A model generated the notes under the pieces. That model saw only the letters and a program-made list of their open reading frames with translations, had not been told where the DNA came from and searched no databases. The position numbers and the translations under genes were made by a program. Positions 1 to 6,842 of a stretch of DNA of 20,686 bases are shown here, piece after piece. How positions within the stretch are numbered: the first letter of the stretch is position 1; the number at the start of each line of letters is the position of its first letter. This DNA comes from Candidatus Pacearchaeota archaeon (GTDB lineage Archaea > Nanobdellota > Nanobdellia > Pacearchaeales > GW2011-AR1), in the NCBI GenBank assembly GCA_002687255.1, contig NYZR01000009.1:3485-24170 (forward strand), in the 5' to 3' direction.

Positions 1-47
1 ACCGCAAGATGAAAGAATACCAGACCATCTTAGAGACTCCTCTATGA
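1..47 (+). CDS. C-terminal end of an upstream gene (partial)
   Basis: The frame starting at base 3 is open from the window edge and ends at TGA 45-47, giving only the last 14 residues (RKMKEYQTILETPL). Its stop overlaps the next start as ATGA, the usual sign of translational coupling, so an operon enters from outside the window. Too little is visible to name a product. Confidence 0.5.
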   Translation, partial: RKMKEYQTILETPL

Positions 48-694
48 ACAGATTATTCTATCACGAAGTAACAAACTCTTACGCTAATCTTTTGGGTTAC
101 AAGGATCGCAGAATAGCCAAGGGAGGGCTTCCAACCCGTTCAAGATCCTACAAGAGTGAAATGGGAGAAGAAGAAATATACAGAGAAAATGTCAGGGACG
201 ATTGTATAGAAGCACATAATGAAATAGCTGAAATGAGAGGCGGGATGTATTCTATCAGAGAAGGGCCAATTGCCGAAATACTTAACGGTATTCGTAGAAG
301 ACTCGAAGAAGAACTACAGGAAAGAGGAGCCAACAGGCCTGTTTTAGATCTTGATTATCTTAGCGATAAGTATCTTGCCGAGTTTTATGGGGGAACTACT
401 AGATTTTATCCAGAATCCGCCAGGCTCGATCATTTGGGAAGGGATCAAATAATCTCCCCAGAAATGGAACCAACCGTAGCCGAATTCAACGGCCTAGTCG
501 AACAAGTCAAAGAAATGCAAGACCCAGCAAAAGTCGACCGAGACAAACTAGATGATCTATTATTGGGAATTTCCGAGAGACTAGAGGTGTATAGTGAAGG
601 AAACGGCATAGTCAAGTTCTACGAACTCTACGACCAACTAGGCAGAACCCCCAACTTCGAAGAACTAAAAGAAATATTGGGAGAAGAAGAATAA
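44..694 (+). CDS. hypothetical protein, 216 aa, first complete gene of the receiver operon
   Basis: I do not recognise this protein. It is soluble and strongly charged, with Glu/Arg-rich helical stretches in the first third and a Glu-rich end, and no signal peptide or membrane segment. The frame is open back to base 2, so an upstream start outside the window is possible; ATG 44 is chosen because it overlaps the preceding stop as ATGA. The next gene begins one base after its TAA, with a GGGAG motif at 679-683, so the genes are almost certainly co-transcribed. The link to a receiver-like protein two genes on suggests a signalling role, but nothing in the protein itself shows this. Confidence 0.75.
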   Translation: MNRLFYHEVTNSYANLLGYKDRRIAKGGLPTRSRSYKSEMGEEEIYRENVRDDCIEAHNEIAEMRGGMYSIREGPIAEILNGIRRRLEEELQERGANRPVLDLDYLSDKYLAEFYGGTTRFYPESARLDHLGRDQIISPEMEPTVAEFNGLVEQVKEMQDPAKVDRDKLDDLLLGISERLEVYSEGNGIVKFYELYDQLGRTPNFEELKEILGEEE

Positions 695-695
695 A

Positions 696-1304
696 ATGGA
701 AAACGAAAAAACCTCTGTAGCCCAACAACTTAGCAAAATTAGACAAGAATCTAGTGGAACCAATATAGGAGAAAAAGCAGCAATTATGGCAGAAGAAAAT
801 TATGCCCTGGCCGAAAGTACGAGGAGCGAAGGAGATCCTAAGGGAGCTTTAGGCATTCTAAGAAGCACTTTGGCAGAACTAAACGACATATTAGAAACAT
901 GCGCATATGGGGCAGCACAAGGTTTGAGTAAACAATACGGAGCTAATTTCGACGCTACCGGATTTGTAGTTGGGGACTTAACAAGTATTTATGAAGCAGA
1001 AATAGGGAGGCTAAGCAGAGATTCAAGAGATGACGTAAACCAATACAGGGGTTATGGTATCGATGAAGGATATCAGAATGTAGGTGCAAGATTTATCATA
1101 GACCAAGCAATGAACGCAAGGAAGCCGGGTGCATTTCTTGTCTTACCTGGTAAGAGTGCTTTAGAGAATTTTTTAGAAGCTCACGAAAAAGGTCTAGCAA
1201 AACTCACCTCTGAAGAAGAAGAAGCATTGAGAGATACATTGGAAATCAGGGAAGCAGCAGGATCAGGGATACAGATGTTTACTGTCAAGGGGGAAACACA
1301 ATGA
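696..1304 (+). CDS. hypothetical protein, 202 aa, middle gene of the receiver operon
   Basis: Unrecognised soluble protein. The N-terminal half reads as amphipathic helices (about residues 20-75, rich in Ala, Glu and Leu). The C-terminal half has a Glu-rich helix at about 170-185. There is no signal peptide, membrane segment or clear catalytic motif. The start follows the previous stop by one base and is preceded by GGGAG. The end overlaps the next start as ATGA (1301-1304). Products of such tightly coupled operons often act together, so a partner or output role for the receiver-like protein is plausible but unproven. Confidence 0.75.
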   Translation: MENEKTSVAQQLSKIRQESSGTNIGEKAAIMAEENYALAESTRSEGDPKGALGILRSTLAELNDILETCAYGAAQGLSKQYGANFDATGFVVGDLTSIYEAEIGRLSRDSRDDVNQYRGYGIDEGYQNVGARFIIDQAMNARKPGAFLVLPGKSALENFLEAHEKGLAKLTSEEEEALRDTLEIREAAGSGIQMFTVKGETQ

Positions 1305-1705
1305 CACCCAATCTCAAAGTCCTCATAGGAGACGACCAAATAGCTAAGCCAGACTCCCCATCAAGACTAAACTTCGAAGAAGATTACGGTCAGCTTCCTG
1401 TCAGCTTCGACCACGAAACAGACCCACAAAGAGTCATAAAAAGAGCAAATGAAGAACAATACGACGCAATCGTAACTGACCACGATTATAAACAAGACAT
1501 TACAGGTTTAGACGTCCTAGGAGCAGTAAACGGCCTAGCCAGAGTTCTCGTCTTCCATACCGGAACAGAAACCGTCCAAAACCAAGGTTTTGAACGAGGA
1601 GCAGATTACTGCATTCCAAAAGGACTCCCACCAGAAGACTTTTATGAAATCCTAACAGGACGATCAGAAAATTTCAAGGATCAAGGGAAATTGCTCTCAG
1701 TCTAA
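1301..1705 (+). CDS. stand-alone receiver (REC)-like domain protein
   Basis: The 134-residue chain is about one receiver domain and has no output domain. The expected landmarks are in order: an acidic pair D11-D12 (LIGDDQ), a candidate phospho-acceptor Asp in the VTDHDY segment near residue 60, Thr in VFHTGT near residue 89, and Lys in CIPKG near residue 107. In the family a histidine kinase phosphorylates the Asp and the Thr and Lys relay the change; no kinase is visible here. The sequence diverges from typical CheY, with a long loop after the first strand. The start overlaps the previous stop (ATGA). Its TAA overlaps the stop of the opposing gene in the bases CTAA. Confidence 0.72.
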   Translation: MTPNLKVLIGDDQIAKPDSPSRLNFEEDYGQLPVSFDHETDPQRVIKRANEEQYDAIVTDHDYKQDITGLDVLGAVNGLARVLVFHTGTETVQNQGFERGADYCIPKGLPPEDFYEILTGRSENFKDQGKLLSV

Positions 1706-2061
1706 CCAACCCAACTATCCTTCGGCACAGCAATCCCTGCCCTCTGCAGAACCGTATTCCGCCAATGAAAACAATTCTTCTTCAGGGGATGATATCTCGC
1801 CCACACAACATCCTTCACAGCCTTAACCAAAGCCCTCACCCGCTCATCATCTTTCGTCACCACTACACCTCCTTCCTTTTGAGAAGCCTCCTCTCGAACC
1901 TCTCCCGGAGCCAAACCGAAGAAGTTGATCCCCATACCCTGAGGATAAAACCCTACCTTCCTCGCCCTCTCACCATCAAACACCTCCAGAGAGGTATGCA
2001 CAAACGGCGTCGGCACAAACCCCACCCATATCCGACGGTAACACACTTTCACATAAGCCAT
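1702..2061 (-). CDS. hypothetical protein, possible permuted papain-fold (NlpC/P60 or LRAT-like)
   Basis: This 119-residue protein has a His in VHTSLEV (H22) and a Cys in KNCFHWRN (C97) just before a helix ending in AGI. The His-before-Cys order, with the His at a strand start and the Cys at a helix start, is that of circularly permuted papain-fold enzymes such as the LRAT and YiiX-like families, which cleave or transfer acyl or amide groups. No signal peptide is seen, so it would act in the cytoplasm. The start is supported by a TATA box at 2081-2088, 25 bp upstream, implying a leaderless mRNA. The assignment rests on motif order only. Confidence 0.6.
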   Translation of the reverse strand: MAYVKVCYRRIWVGFVPTPFVHTSLEVFDGERARKVGFYPQGMGINFFGLAPGEVREEASQKEGGVVVTKDDERVRALVKAVKDVVWARYHPLKKNCFHWRNTVLQRAGIAVPKDSWVG

Positions 2062-2080
2062 GTTAAAAGAAAAGAGAGAG

Positions 2081-2088
2081 GATATAAG
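2081..2088 (-). promoter_or_regulatory. TATA box of the 119-aa gene
   Basis: CTTATATC on the minus strand, centred 24-25 bp upstream of the ATG at 2061, which predicts a leaderless transcript. Confidence 0.6.
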
Positions 2089-2091
2089 AAC

Positions 2092-2445
2092 CTATTCCCC
2101 AGGCTCATCCCTAAAATAAGAACGAGCATAGGCAATCAAGAATTCCTGACCCTCCTCAGTCAACTCCTCAAATTGAGCTGTCATAGAAAGAGCACTGCTT
2201 CTTCTTGCTGGATCATAACTGGCATAATGCTCCTCATCAGAAACTCTTCCAATCGGAAAATAATCTCCCCCAAACTGAGATCCAGGAAGATATTGTCCAC
2301 CTTCAACATAGATCACAGCTCCACTGGAAGGAGGATTAGCTAGATGAACGTTCTGGAATGAAACAATGCCCTCTAGAGACTCACAAAACCCAACGAGACG
2401 AACATCAACATCATAAACAAAAGCCTGCAGATTATCATCACCCAT
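2092..2445 (-). CDS. hypothetical protein, 117 aa, downstream of a surface protein gene
   Basis: Unrecognised. The N-terminal half reads as beta strands (AFVYDVDVRLVGF, then AVIYVEGGQYL), followed by a Glu-rich helix near the end (TAQFEELTEEGQEFLIAYA). There is no signal peptide or membrane segment. The start lies 5 nt after the stop of the surface-protein gene on the same strand and has no TATA box of its own, so the two are probably one transcription unit. A role with that surface protein is inferred only from position. Confidence 0.65.
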   Translation of the reverse strand: MGDDNLQAFVYDVDVRLVGFCESLEGIVSFQNVHLANPPSSGAVIYVEGGQYLPGSQFGGDYFPIGRVSDEEHYASYDPARRSSALSMTAQFEELTEEGQEFLIAYARSYFRDEPGE

Positions 2446-2450
2446 CGTTC

Positions 2451-3689
2451 TTAGTAATAACTCTCACCCTGAGAACTACCGAGCTCACCTTCAGGCCCCA
2501 TATCAACAGGCCCCCTCGTAAGCAAAACAATCAACACAATCAGCAACACAACAAAGATAATCGCCAACACAATCAGCAACACAGTGCTTCCAGAAGTCGC
2601 ATGAGCGCCCTCAGCCCGCAGCGTGAACGGCTCTCTCTGCACCAATTGTCCGCCAGCGTGAACATTCACCGCAAACGTATGCGTGCCCGCATCAGCAGCA
2701 ATCACGCTAGCTGTAATCGTCCGACTCGTGCCCGCAGGAATCGCAACAACAGGATCGCTCAACTGAATACTCAAACCGTTCTTCCCTTCAACCACCAACT
2801 CATACACTTGCACCCGGTTTCCATCATTGACTAAGATAATCTGATACTCACTAGTCTGTCCAGGAGCAGCGCTCGCCGTATGCACCGGAGCAACAACCAT
2901 CGTGCTCGCACCAGCACCAAGAACAGCAACTTTTCGAGTCATCTTCTGAACCGTATTAGCATTGAACGCCTCAACTTCAACCGTATACACACCAGGAGCA
3001 GCAGTCTTTGGCAACCGCAAGAACAATCGTCGAGCTCCCGCATCTTCCTTATCAGGAACATTACCTCCTTCATCAACAGGGCTCAAATCACCAAAGTATG
3101 CTCTGTCCTCAACACCCAAACTAGGAATCCTGACAACCACAAACGTGTCGTCAGCATCTTGCCTTCCACGATTCTTCAGAACAACATCAACAGCCACACT
3201 GTCTCCAGCCTGAACTTCAGAGGAAACCTCGACATCAAGAATATCCAAATCAAAAGACTCTCTCTGCACGGAGAAAGTAATCTGTTGCTCAGCAACTCGC
3301 CCACCATTTCGGCTCTCAACCTGCACATGTAAGGTGAATGTCTCTTCCGTCACATCATCATCGAAGTCATCTGGCAAAGGAACCGACAAAATCTTACTAT
3401 AGATTGGGCCCGCAAGCACATCAAACCGCTCACTCGTAGCAGCGTTCACTCGGCTTCCCGAAAACCACATCTTCACTCGGCTTTCTTCTTCAACAACCGT
3501 AGAGGTAAACTCAACTCTCACAGGAATGGCATCTCGGTAGAAGCCAGCAATCTGGGTCGTGCTCCCCGGGGTGACAGAAACGCCAGCAACTTCAACTTGG
3601 TTGATCGTGCCAACCGCACTCACTAGAGAGCTCAAGAACAGAACAGCAAACAAACCAACAATCGACAACCCAACCTTACTTTGTATCAT
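2451..3689 (-). CDS. secreted beta-rich surface protein with C-terminal membrane anchor
   Basis: From the ATG at 3689 the product is 412 residues. A signal peptide covers about residues 1-25 (VGLSIVGLFAVLFLSSLVSA). Beta-rich extracellular modules follow; segments such as VEVSSEVQAGDSVAVDVVLK and HTASAAPGQTSEYQIILVND resemble CARDB/NEW3-type immunoglobulin-like repeats. Near the C terminus is one membrane span (LLIVLAIIFVVLLIVLIVLL) and a short acidic tail ending ESYY. It therefore looks like a cell-surface protein anchored at its C terminus. An in-frame start lies 17 codons upstream at 3740, but the 3689 ATG is preferred: the TATA box at 3711-3720 lies 26 bp before it, inside the longer version. 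Confidence 0.8.
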   Translation of the reverse strand: MIQSKVGLSIVGLFAVLFLSSLVSAVGTINQVEVAGVSVTPGSTTQIAGFYRDAIPVRVEFTSTVVEEESRVKMWFSGSRVNAATSERFDVLAGPIYSKILSVPLPDDFDDDVTEETFTLHVQVESRNGGRVAEQQITFSVQRESFDLDILDVEVSSEVQAGDSVAVDVVLKNRGRQDADDTFVVVRIPSLGVEDRAYFGDLSPVDEGGNVPDKEDAGARRLFLRLPKTAAPGVYTVEVEAFNANTVQKMTRKVAVLGAGASTMVVAPVHTASAAPGQTSEYQIILVNDGNRVQVYELVVEGKNGLSIQLSDPVVAIPAGTSRTITASVIAADAGTHTFAVNVHAGGQLVQREPFTLRAEGAHATSGSTVLLIVLAIIFVVLLIVLIVLLTRGPVDMGPEGELGSSQGESYY

Positions 3690-3710
3690 GGTATTCCCCA
3701 GAAATAATTT

Positions 3711-3720
3711 GTTTATAAAC
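3711..3720 (-). promoter_or_regulatory. TATA box of the surface-protein operon
   Basis: GTTTATAAAC, itself palindromic, is centred about 26 bp upstream of the ATG at 3689. It faces the promoter at 3767-3774, so the two transcription units diverge from this gap. Confidence 0.65.
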
Positions 3721-3766
3721 TTTATGGTGATAACGTGCAAGTAACCTTTTCAGCGGGACAACAAAA

Positions 3767-3774
3767 CTTAAATA
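3767..3774 (+). promoter_or_regulatory. TATA box of the small VapB-like gene
   Basis: CTTAAATA is centred 25 bp upstream of the ATG at 3795. It overlaps by one base the first of two AGTATAC repeats. Confidence 0.65.
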
Positions 3775-3791
3775 GTATACCAAAGTATACT
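3774..3791 (+). promoter_or_regulatory. paired AGTATAC operator
   Basis: AGTATAC occurs at 3774-3780 and again at 3784-3790, spaced exactly 10 bp, or one helical turn. Each copy contains the palindrome GTATAC. The pair sits between the TATA box and the predicted transcription start, where a dimeric ribbon-helix-helix protein could block transcription. The encoded protein is the obvious candidate for binding it; that is inference. Confidence 0.5.
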
Positions 3792-3794
3792 CCC

Positions 3795-3998
3795 ATGGCA
3801 GCGTCGATAACAACCATCAAATTGCAGAAAAAAACCAAGAAACGGCTAGAAAAAATCCGAACACACTCCAGGGAATCTTACGAAGAACTCCTGCAAAAAC
3901 TCCTAGACCTCCTCAACTCATTACGTGCCGATCCCGACCAAGCCTACGACCAACTTCGTAAGATAGAAAAACAACATCGGGAGCTAAGGAAAGAATGA
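3795..3998 (+). CDS. small VapB-like/ribbon-helix-helix protein (orphan antitoxin-like)
   Basis: From ATG 3795 the product is 67 residues. A short strand (ITTIKLQKKT) is followed by a helix with SRESYEELLQKLLDLL and a second charged helix. This matches small archaeal VapB-like or DUF7557-type antitoxin proteins, which bind DNA as dimers through a ribbon-helix-helix fold. A longer frame from 3735 exists, but the TATA box at 3767 and the paired repeats lie inside that extension, so the leaderless start is preferred. No toxin gene follows in the same direction; the neighbouring vapBC is convergent. It may be an orphan antitoxin or a simple repressor. Confidence 0.68.
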   Translation: MAASITTIKLQKKTKKRLEKIRTHSRESYEELLQKLLDLLNSLRADPDQAYDQLRKIEKQHRELRKE

Positions 3999-4052
3999 TT
4001 TTCGAAACCAGAAAAGGAAAAAGCCAAACGGCCTCTTTGTTGGCGGATAAGA

Positions 4053-4445
4053 TTAATACCCCACCACCTTCAACCCAGGAATCTTCTCAAAATGTTTCAC
4101 ATTCTTCGTAAGAACGGTATCAACCCGATTACTCAAAAGCACGCCAGAAATCATACAATCGAACTTCCCCGGGCCAGACACCTTCTTCTTTAACTTCCAA
4201 AAGATCTCACTAGCCCTCTTAACACCGTTTATCTCCAGAGGATAGACAACCAAGTTGCGAAAAAGGCTATCATAATACTGCTCTTCATCCTGATGATCCG
4301 CCCTAGTTGTATCCAAACCAAAATAAATTTCTTGCTGATTAATAGCAGTGGTTACGAATTCACCTTGGAGGCGACCAAGAACGAGAAGCAAAGCAGGATC
4401 ATTCCTCAGCAAGTCAATAAGGGCAGTAGTATCTAAGCCAATCAT
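4053..4445 (-). CDS. vapC: VapC-type PIN-domain toxin ribonuclease
   Basis: The 130-residue chain is a standard VapC length. PIN-domain acidic residues are visible: D5 in IGLDTTALIDLL, E39 in INQQEIYFG and D96 in GKFDCMISG, with TKNVKHFEKIPGLKV at the end as in archaeal VapCs. These residues bind metal for RNA cleavage, and the toxin is kept inactive by its VapB partner. Its ATG overlaps the stop of the upstream antitoxin gene by 4 nt (4442-4445). The set of key residues appears complete, so it is probably functional. Confidence 0.88.
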   Translation of the reverse strand: MIGLDTTALIDLLRNDPALLLVLGRLQGEFVTTAINQQEIYFGLDTTRADHQDEEQYYDSLFRNLVVYPLEINGVKRASEIFWKLKKKVSGPGKFDCMISGVLLSNRVDTVLTKNVKHFEKIPGLKVVGY

Positions 4446-4678
4446 GCCAATCTCTGCTCGACCTCATTCCTAAAGTCTGCCATCACCTTCTTCCTCTTTT
4501 CCCAATCAATATTCTTCAATACCCCTGCAAATTTCAAAAGCGCTTCCTTGCTCCCCTTCTTCACCTGTTCTCGCTCTTTAAAATCAAGCACAACATCAGA
4601 GAAGCTCTTCTCCTTACCAGCACGAGCCTTCAGGTAGTCATAGGCTTCCTTCTTCAGAGAGATATTAATGTTAACCAT
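4442..4678 (-). CDS. vapB: VapB-type antitoxin
   Basis: Product of 78 residues from ATG 4678. The start, NINISLKKEAYDYLKARAG, followed by SFSDVVLDFKEREQ, is typical of archaeal DUF217-family VapB antitoxins, with the DNA-binding region first and a C-terminal toxin-binding segment. A GTG two codons upstream (4684) could also start translation. ATG is preferred because the TATA box at 4701-4708 is 26 bp from it. A perfect inverted repeat spans the start and the TATA box edge, consistent with autoregulation by VapBC. Confidence 0.85.
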   Translation of the reverse strand: MVNINISLKKEAYDYLKARAGKEKSFSDVVLDFKEREQVKKGSKEALLKFAGVLKNIDWEKRKKVMADFRNEVEQRLA

Positions 4679-4701
4679 GAGCACATAGTATGGGTGCTCA
4701 T
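4677..4701. promoter_or_regulatory. vapBC operator, perfect 8-bp inverted repeat
   Basis: ATGAGCAC at 4677-4684 and its exact complement GTGCTCAT at 4694-4701 are separated by 9 bp. One arm includes most of the vapB start codon and the other touches the TATA box. The half-sites are 17 bp apart centre to centre. This fits a site bound by a VapB dimer or VapBC complex. Confidence 0.65.
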
Positions 4702-4708
4702 ATTTAAA
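4701..4708 (-). promoter_or_regulatory. TATA box of vapBC
   Basis: TTTAAATA on the minus strand, 26 bp before ATG 4678. It lies within the last codons of the upstream endonuclease IV-like gene. Confidence 0.65.
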
Positions 4709-5498
4709 GCTTTCCTTTCCCCATTACTCGCCAAATCTCCAACCCCTCCACACTATCCTCAACCATCGCAGGCGACTCATTCACAATCCGAATCTCCCGA
4801 TCCTTCGGCAACTTTGCCAACAACTCTTCCCACGCACTCCGCTCAGTAACTAAGTGCTTCTTCTCCCCTAACTCACCATACTCAATCCCAGAAAAATGCA
4901 CAAACCACAACCTCCCAGGAAACGCCTGCTCAATCGCAGCATAATCAACCTTCTTCTCCCGAGCCAAAATATGCGCATAATCGATACAGAAAGAACAGCC
5001 CGTCTCCCTTGACAAACGAGAGATCTCCTCAACACTTCCAAAGACATTCACCTTCCCCATCGTCTCCGGCGCCAGCTTGACCTCCCACTTCTTCTTCCCA
5101 AGAACCGCCATCATCTCCTCAATCCCTTGCCTCACCAAATCATACGTCCCTTCCCTATCCAACTCCTTTCCTTTCTTCAAATAATACCCGGGATGAAAAA
5201 CCACAGCATCCGCTCCGAGCCACGAAGCAGCCTCACAACACCCGAGTATCCTAGCCTTGCTCTTCTCCCTCTTCTCGGCATCATCAGAACTAAGATTCAC
5301 AAAATAAGGAGCATGAATACTCAACGTCATTCCTAACTCCCGAGCCTTCGCACCAATCCTCCGAGCATCCTCCTCTTTCAAATACACCGAATACGTAAAC
5401 GCAATCTCACACGTCTGTAAACCAAGTGCAGCATACTTCTCCAAAACAGCTTCAGCCCCCTTAGCACCCCCAAGTCCCGCCGGCCCAAATCGAATCAT
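4704..5498 (-). CDS. nfo: endonuclease IV-like (AP endonuclease family 2) TIM-barrel protein
   Basis: From ATG 5498 the product is 264 residues. It has the metal ligands of endonuclease IV in order: H62 (SIHAPY), H102 (FHPGYY), E145 (APETMG), D173 and H176 (CIDYAH), H201 (VHFSG), H215 (EKKHL) and E241 (VNESP). The family cuts DNA at abasic sites in base-excision repair using three zinc ions. The Asp two residues before the seventh ligand in E. coli Nfo is Lys here (position 213), so one metal site may differ. A TTG at 5504 is the alternative start; ATG is supported by a TATA box at 5520-5527. A sugar isomerase of the same fold is the main alternative. Confidence 0.82.
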   Translation of the reverse strand: MIRFGPAGLGGAKGAEAVLEKYAALGLQTCEIAFTYSVYLKEEDARRIGAKARELGMTLSIHAPYFVNLSSDDAEKREKSKARILGCCEAASWLGADAVVFHPGYYLKKGKELDREGTYDLVRQGIEEMMAVLGKKKWEVKLAPETMGKVNVFGSVEEISRLSRETGCSFCIDYAHILAREKKVDYAAIEQAFPGRLWFVHFSGIEYGELGEKKHLVTERSAWEELLAKLPKDREIRIVNESPAMVEDSVEGLEIWRVMGKGKL

Positions 5499-5519
5499 CC
5501 CCAAAAAAGAAAGAACAAG

Positions 5520-5527
5520 TTAATAAA
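5520..5527 (-). promoter_or_regulatory. TATA box of the endonuclease IV-like gene
   Basis: TTTATTAA on the minus strand, 25 bp before ATG 5498, lying just past the stop of the preceding gene. Confidence 0.55.
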
Positions 5528-5528
5528 A

Positions 5529-5846
5529 CTACTCCACAGATTCTGCTCGACCCCGGAAAACAAGTAATGGTTTGCCCGCACCTTCTTGATGGATCCAAGA
5601 ACCCTCAAATTCCCCCCTCTCACATAGGAGGAGATGCTCTGAGGGAAAATCAGTAGCATTCAGATAATTCCTAAGTTGAGTATGGGCAGTTTCATTAAGG
5701 AGTTCTTCATCAATCTCAACAGAATACGTCGAACCGGAATGGGGCAGACCCCTAGCACCCTGGTGATTTCCTTCAAGCTCCTCAACAGCATAAAAAGGGC
5801 CATGCTCACTTACAAGCTCTCGCAACTTCATGATCTGATCGCTCAT
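5529..5846 (-). CDS. hypothetical protein, 105 aa
   Basis: Unrecognised small soluble protein with no signal peptide or membrane segment. It has an acidic central stretch (SVEIDEELLNE) and alternating strand-like segments at the end (HLLLCERGEFEGSW, KPLLVFRGRAE). The start is supported by a TATA box at 5868-5875, 25 bp upstream, so it appears to be a single-gene leaderless unit. The next gene downstream has its own promoter at this gene's stop. Confidence 0.7.
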   Translation of the reverse strand: MSDQIMKLRELVSEHGPFYAVEELEGNHQGARGLPHSGSTYSVEIDEELLNETAHTQLRNYLNATDFPSEHLLLCERGEFEGSWIHQEGAGKPLLVFRGRAESVE

Positions 5847-5867
5847 AATTCCCCTTCCCCCAAGAAC

Positions 5868-5875
5868 TACTTAAA
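5868..5875 (-). promoter_or_regulatory. TATA box of the 105-aa gene
   Basis: TTTAAGTA on the minus strand, centred 25 bp before ATG 5846. Confidence 0.55.
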
Positions 5876-5897
5876 CATTTCCATAAAAACAAAAAAC

Positions 5898-6524
5898 CTA
5901 ACCATTCAACCCCTGATCAATCTGACCCAAATTCTCCAGAATATGCGTATGCAACTTCTCAATCACCAAATCTTGCAAAGACTCCTTCAGCTCCCCCTGA
6001 CACTTCGCAATGTCTTTCTCCGGATATGCAGCTATACCATAATTATATGAACACACCATCTCTTGTCCAGACAGCGCCGATAAACCAAGCTCTCCCTCCC
6101 TGGCCTGCAACAACGTCACCCTGATTCGACAAAGGTTCCCACTCCTCCCGAGAACGTCATACCCCCAAAAAACCTCAGGTTCCTCATTCACGTATCCAAT
6201 ATTGTCCACACATTTTCGCATCGCCTCTTGATAGCACGCAAATGTATCACATTCTGCCTGATACACAAACGTCATCCACGTCGCAAGAAAACCAAGGATA
6301 ACAAGCACAATCAACAACAATACCGGCAACACCCTCTCGCTCCGATGCCGACTCCGACGAGCCGACTTCCTCACAATCTTAGGATCATACCCTTGCTGCA
6401 ACAATTCCTCAACGCCCTTCTGCAAGGAATACCCTTGTTTCCGCACCGACCGAAGCCAGCCAGCTAAGTGTTCAATAACATCCTCTTCAGGCTTCTTGCT
6501 CACTCGGGGCGCCTCTTTCTTCAT
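5898..6524 (-). CDS. hypothetical single-pass membrane protein, ~208 aa
   Basis: A charged cytoplasmic N-terminal region of about 65 residues includes YSLQKGVEELLQQGYDPKIV, a small helical module. A basic stretch (RKSARRSRHRSER) and one membrane span (VLPVLLLIVLVILGFLATWM) follow, then an outside domain of about 120 residues. That domain has six cysteines, two in ECDTFAC just after the span and the rest spaced along it, which suggests disulfides. The N-in, C-out topology follows from the positive residues before the span. Two consecutive ATGs exist (6527, 6524); the second is 26 bp from the TATA box at 6546-6553. Function unknown. Confidence 0.72.
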   Translation of the reverse strand: MKKEAPRVSKKPEEDVIEHLAGWLRSVRKQGYSLQKGVEELLQQGYDPKIVRKSARRSRHRSERVLPVLLLIVLVILGFLATWMTFVYQAECDTFACYQEAMRKCVDNIGYVNEEPEVFWGYDVLGRSGNLCRIRVTLLQAREGELGLSALSGQEMVCSYNYGIAAYPEKDIAKCQGELKESLQDLVIEKLHTHILENLGQIDQGLNG

Positions 6525-6545
6525 CACTCTCTCAATAAAGAGACG

Positions 6546-6553
6546 TATTTAAG
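6546..6553 (-). promoter_or_regulatory. TATA box of the membrane-protein gene
   Basis: CTTAAATA on the minus strand, 26 bp before ATG 6524 and 23 bp before ATG 6527. Confidence 0.55.
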
Positions 6554-6559
6554 ATTTGC

Positions 6560-6808
6560 TCAGGAAAGCAAAGAATAGGCCAAGCATGCATAACTACTAA
6601 GCCGACAGCCTTCAATAAATGTCACCATACCTCTCACATTAACAATGGGGTGTTCCTCAGAAGCCCATTCTTCATCAGAAGTCATTCTTTTCATCTCTCG
6701 ATAAAGATAGCCAGGTTCGAATCCTACACGAGCAAGCTTCCCCCATCGAATGCCTGGCTCTGGTGCTTCCTCACGCCTGACCGAGCCTGCGTCACCATCA
6801 TCTCTCAT
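6560..6808 (-). CDS. hypothetical protein, 82 aa
   Basis: Unrecognised. The first half is polar and charged. The second half (MVTFIEGCRLSSYACLAYSLLS) is hydrophobic with two Cys but too short and mixed for a sure membrane span. Support for a real gene is its TATA box at 6830-6837, 25 bp before the ATG, and its fit between two other minus-strand genes. Its promoter lies about 6 bp from the dnaG stop. Confidence 0.5.
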   Translation of the reverse strand: MRDDGDAGSVRREEAPEPGIRWGKLARVGFEPGYLYREMKRMTSDEEWASEEHPIVNVRGMVTFIEGCRLSSYACLAYSLLS

Positions 6809-6829
6809 AAAACCAAAAAGAAGAGAACC

Positions 6830-6837
6830 TATTTAAC
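6830..6837 (-). promoter_or_regulatory. TATA box of the 82-aa gene
   Basis: GTTAAATA on the minus strand, centred 25 bp before ATG 6808. Confidence 0.5.
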
Positions 6838-6842
6838 CCTTT

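Noticed and set aside
2358..2834. 158-codon plus-strand frame rich in His, Gln and Asn
   Set aside because: It is the reverse of the surface-protein gene, and the odd composition comes from that gene's codons, not from a real low-complexity protein.
4010..4040. hairpin GCCAA/TTGGC as a terminator between two convergent genes
   Set aside because: The stem is only 5 bp with a long loop and no T-run follows on either strand.
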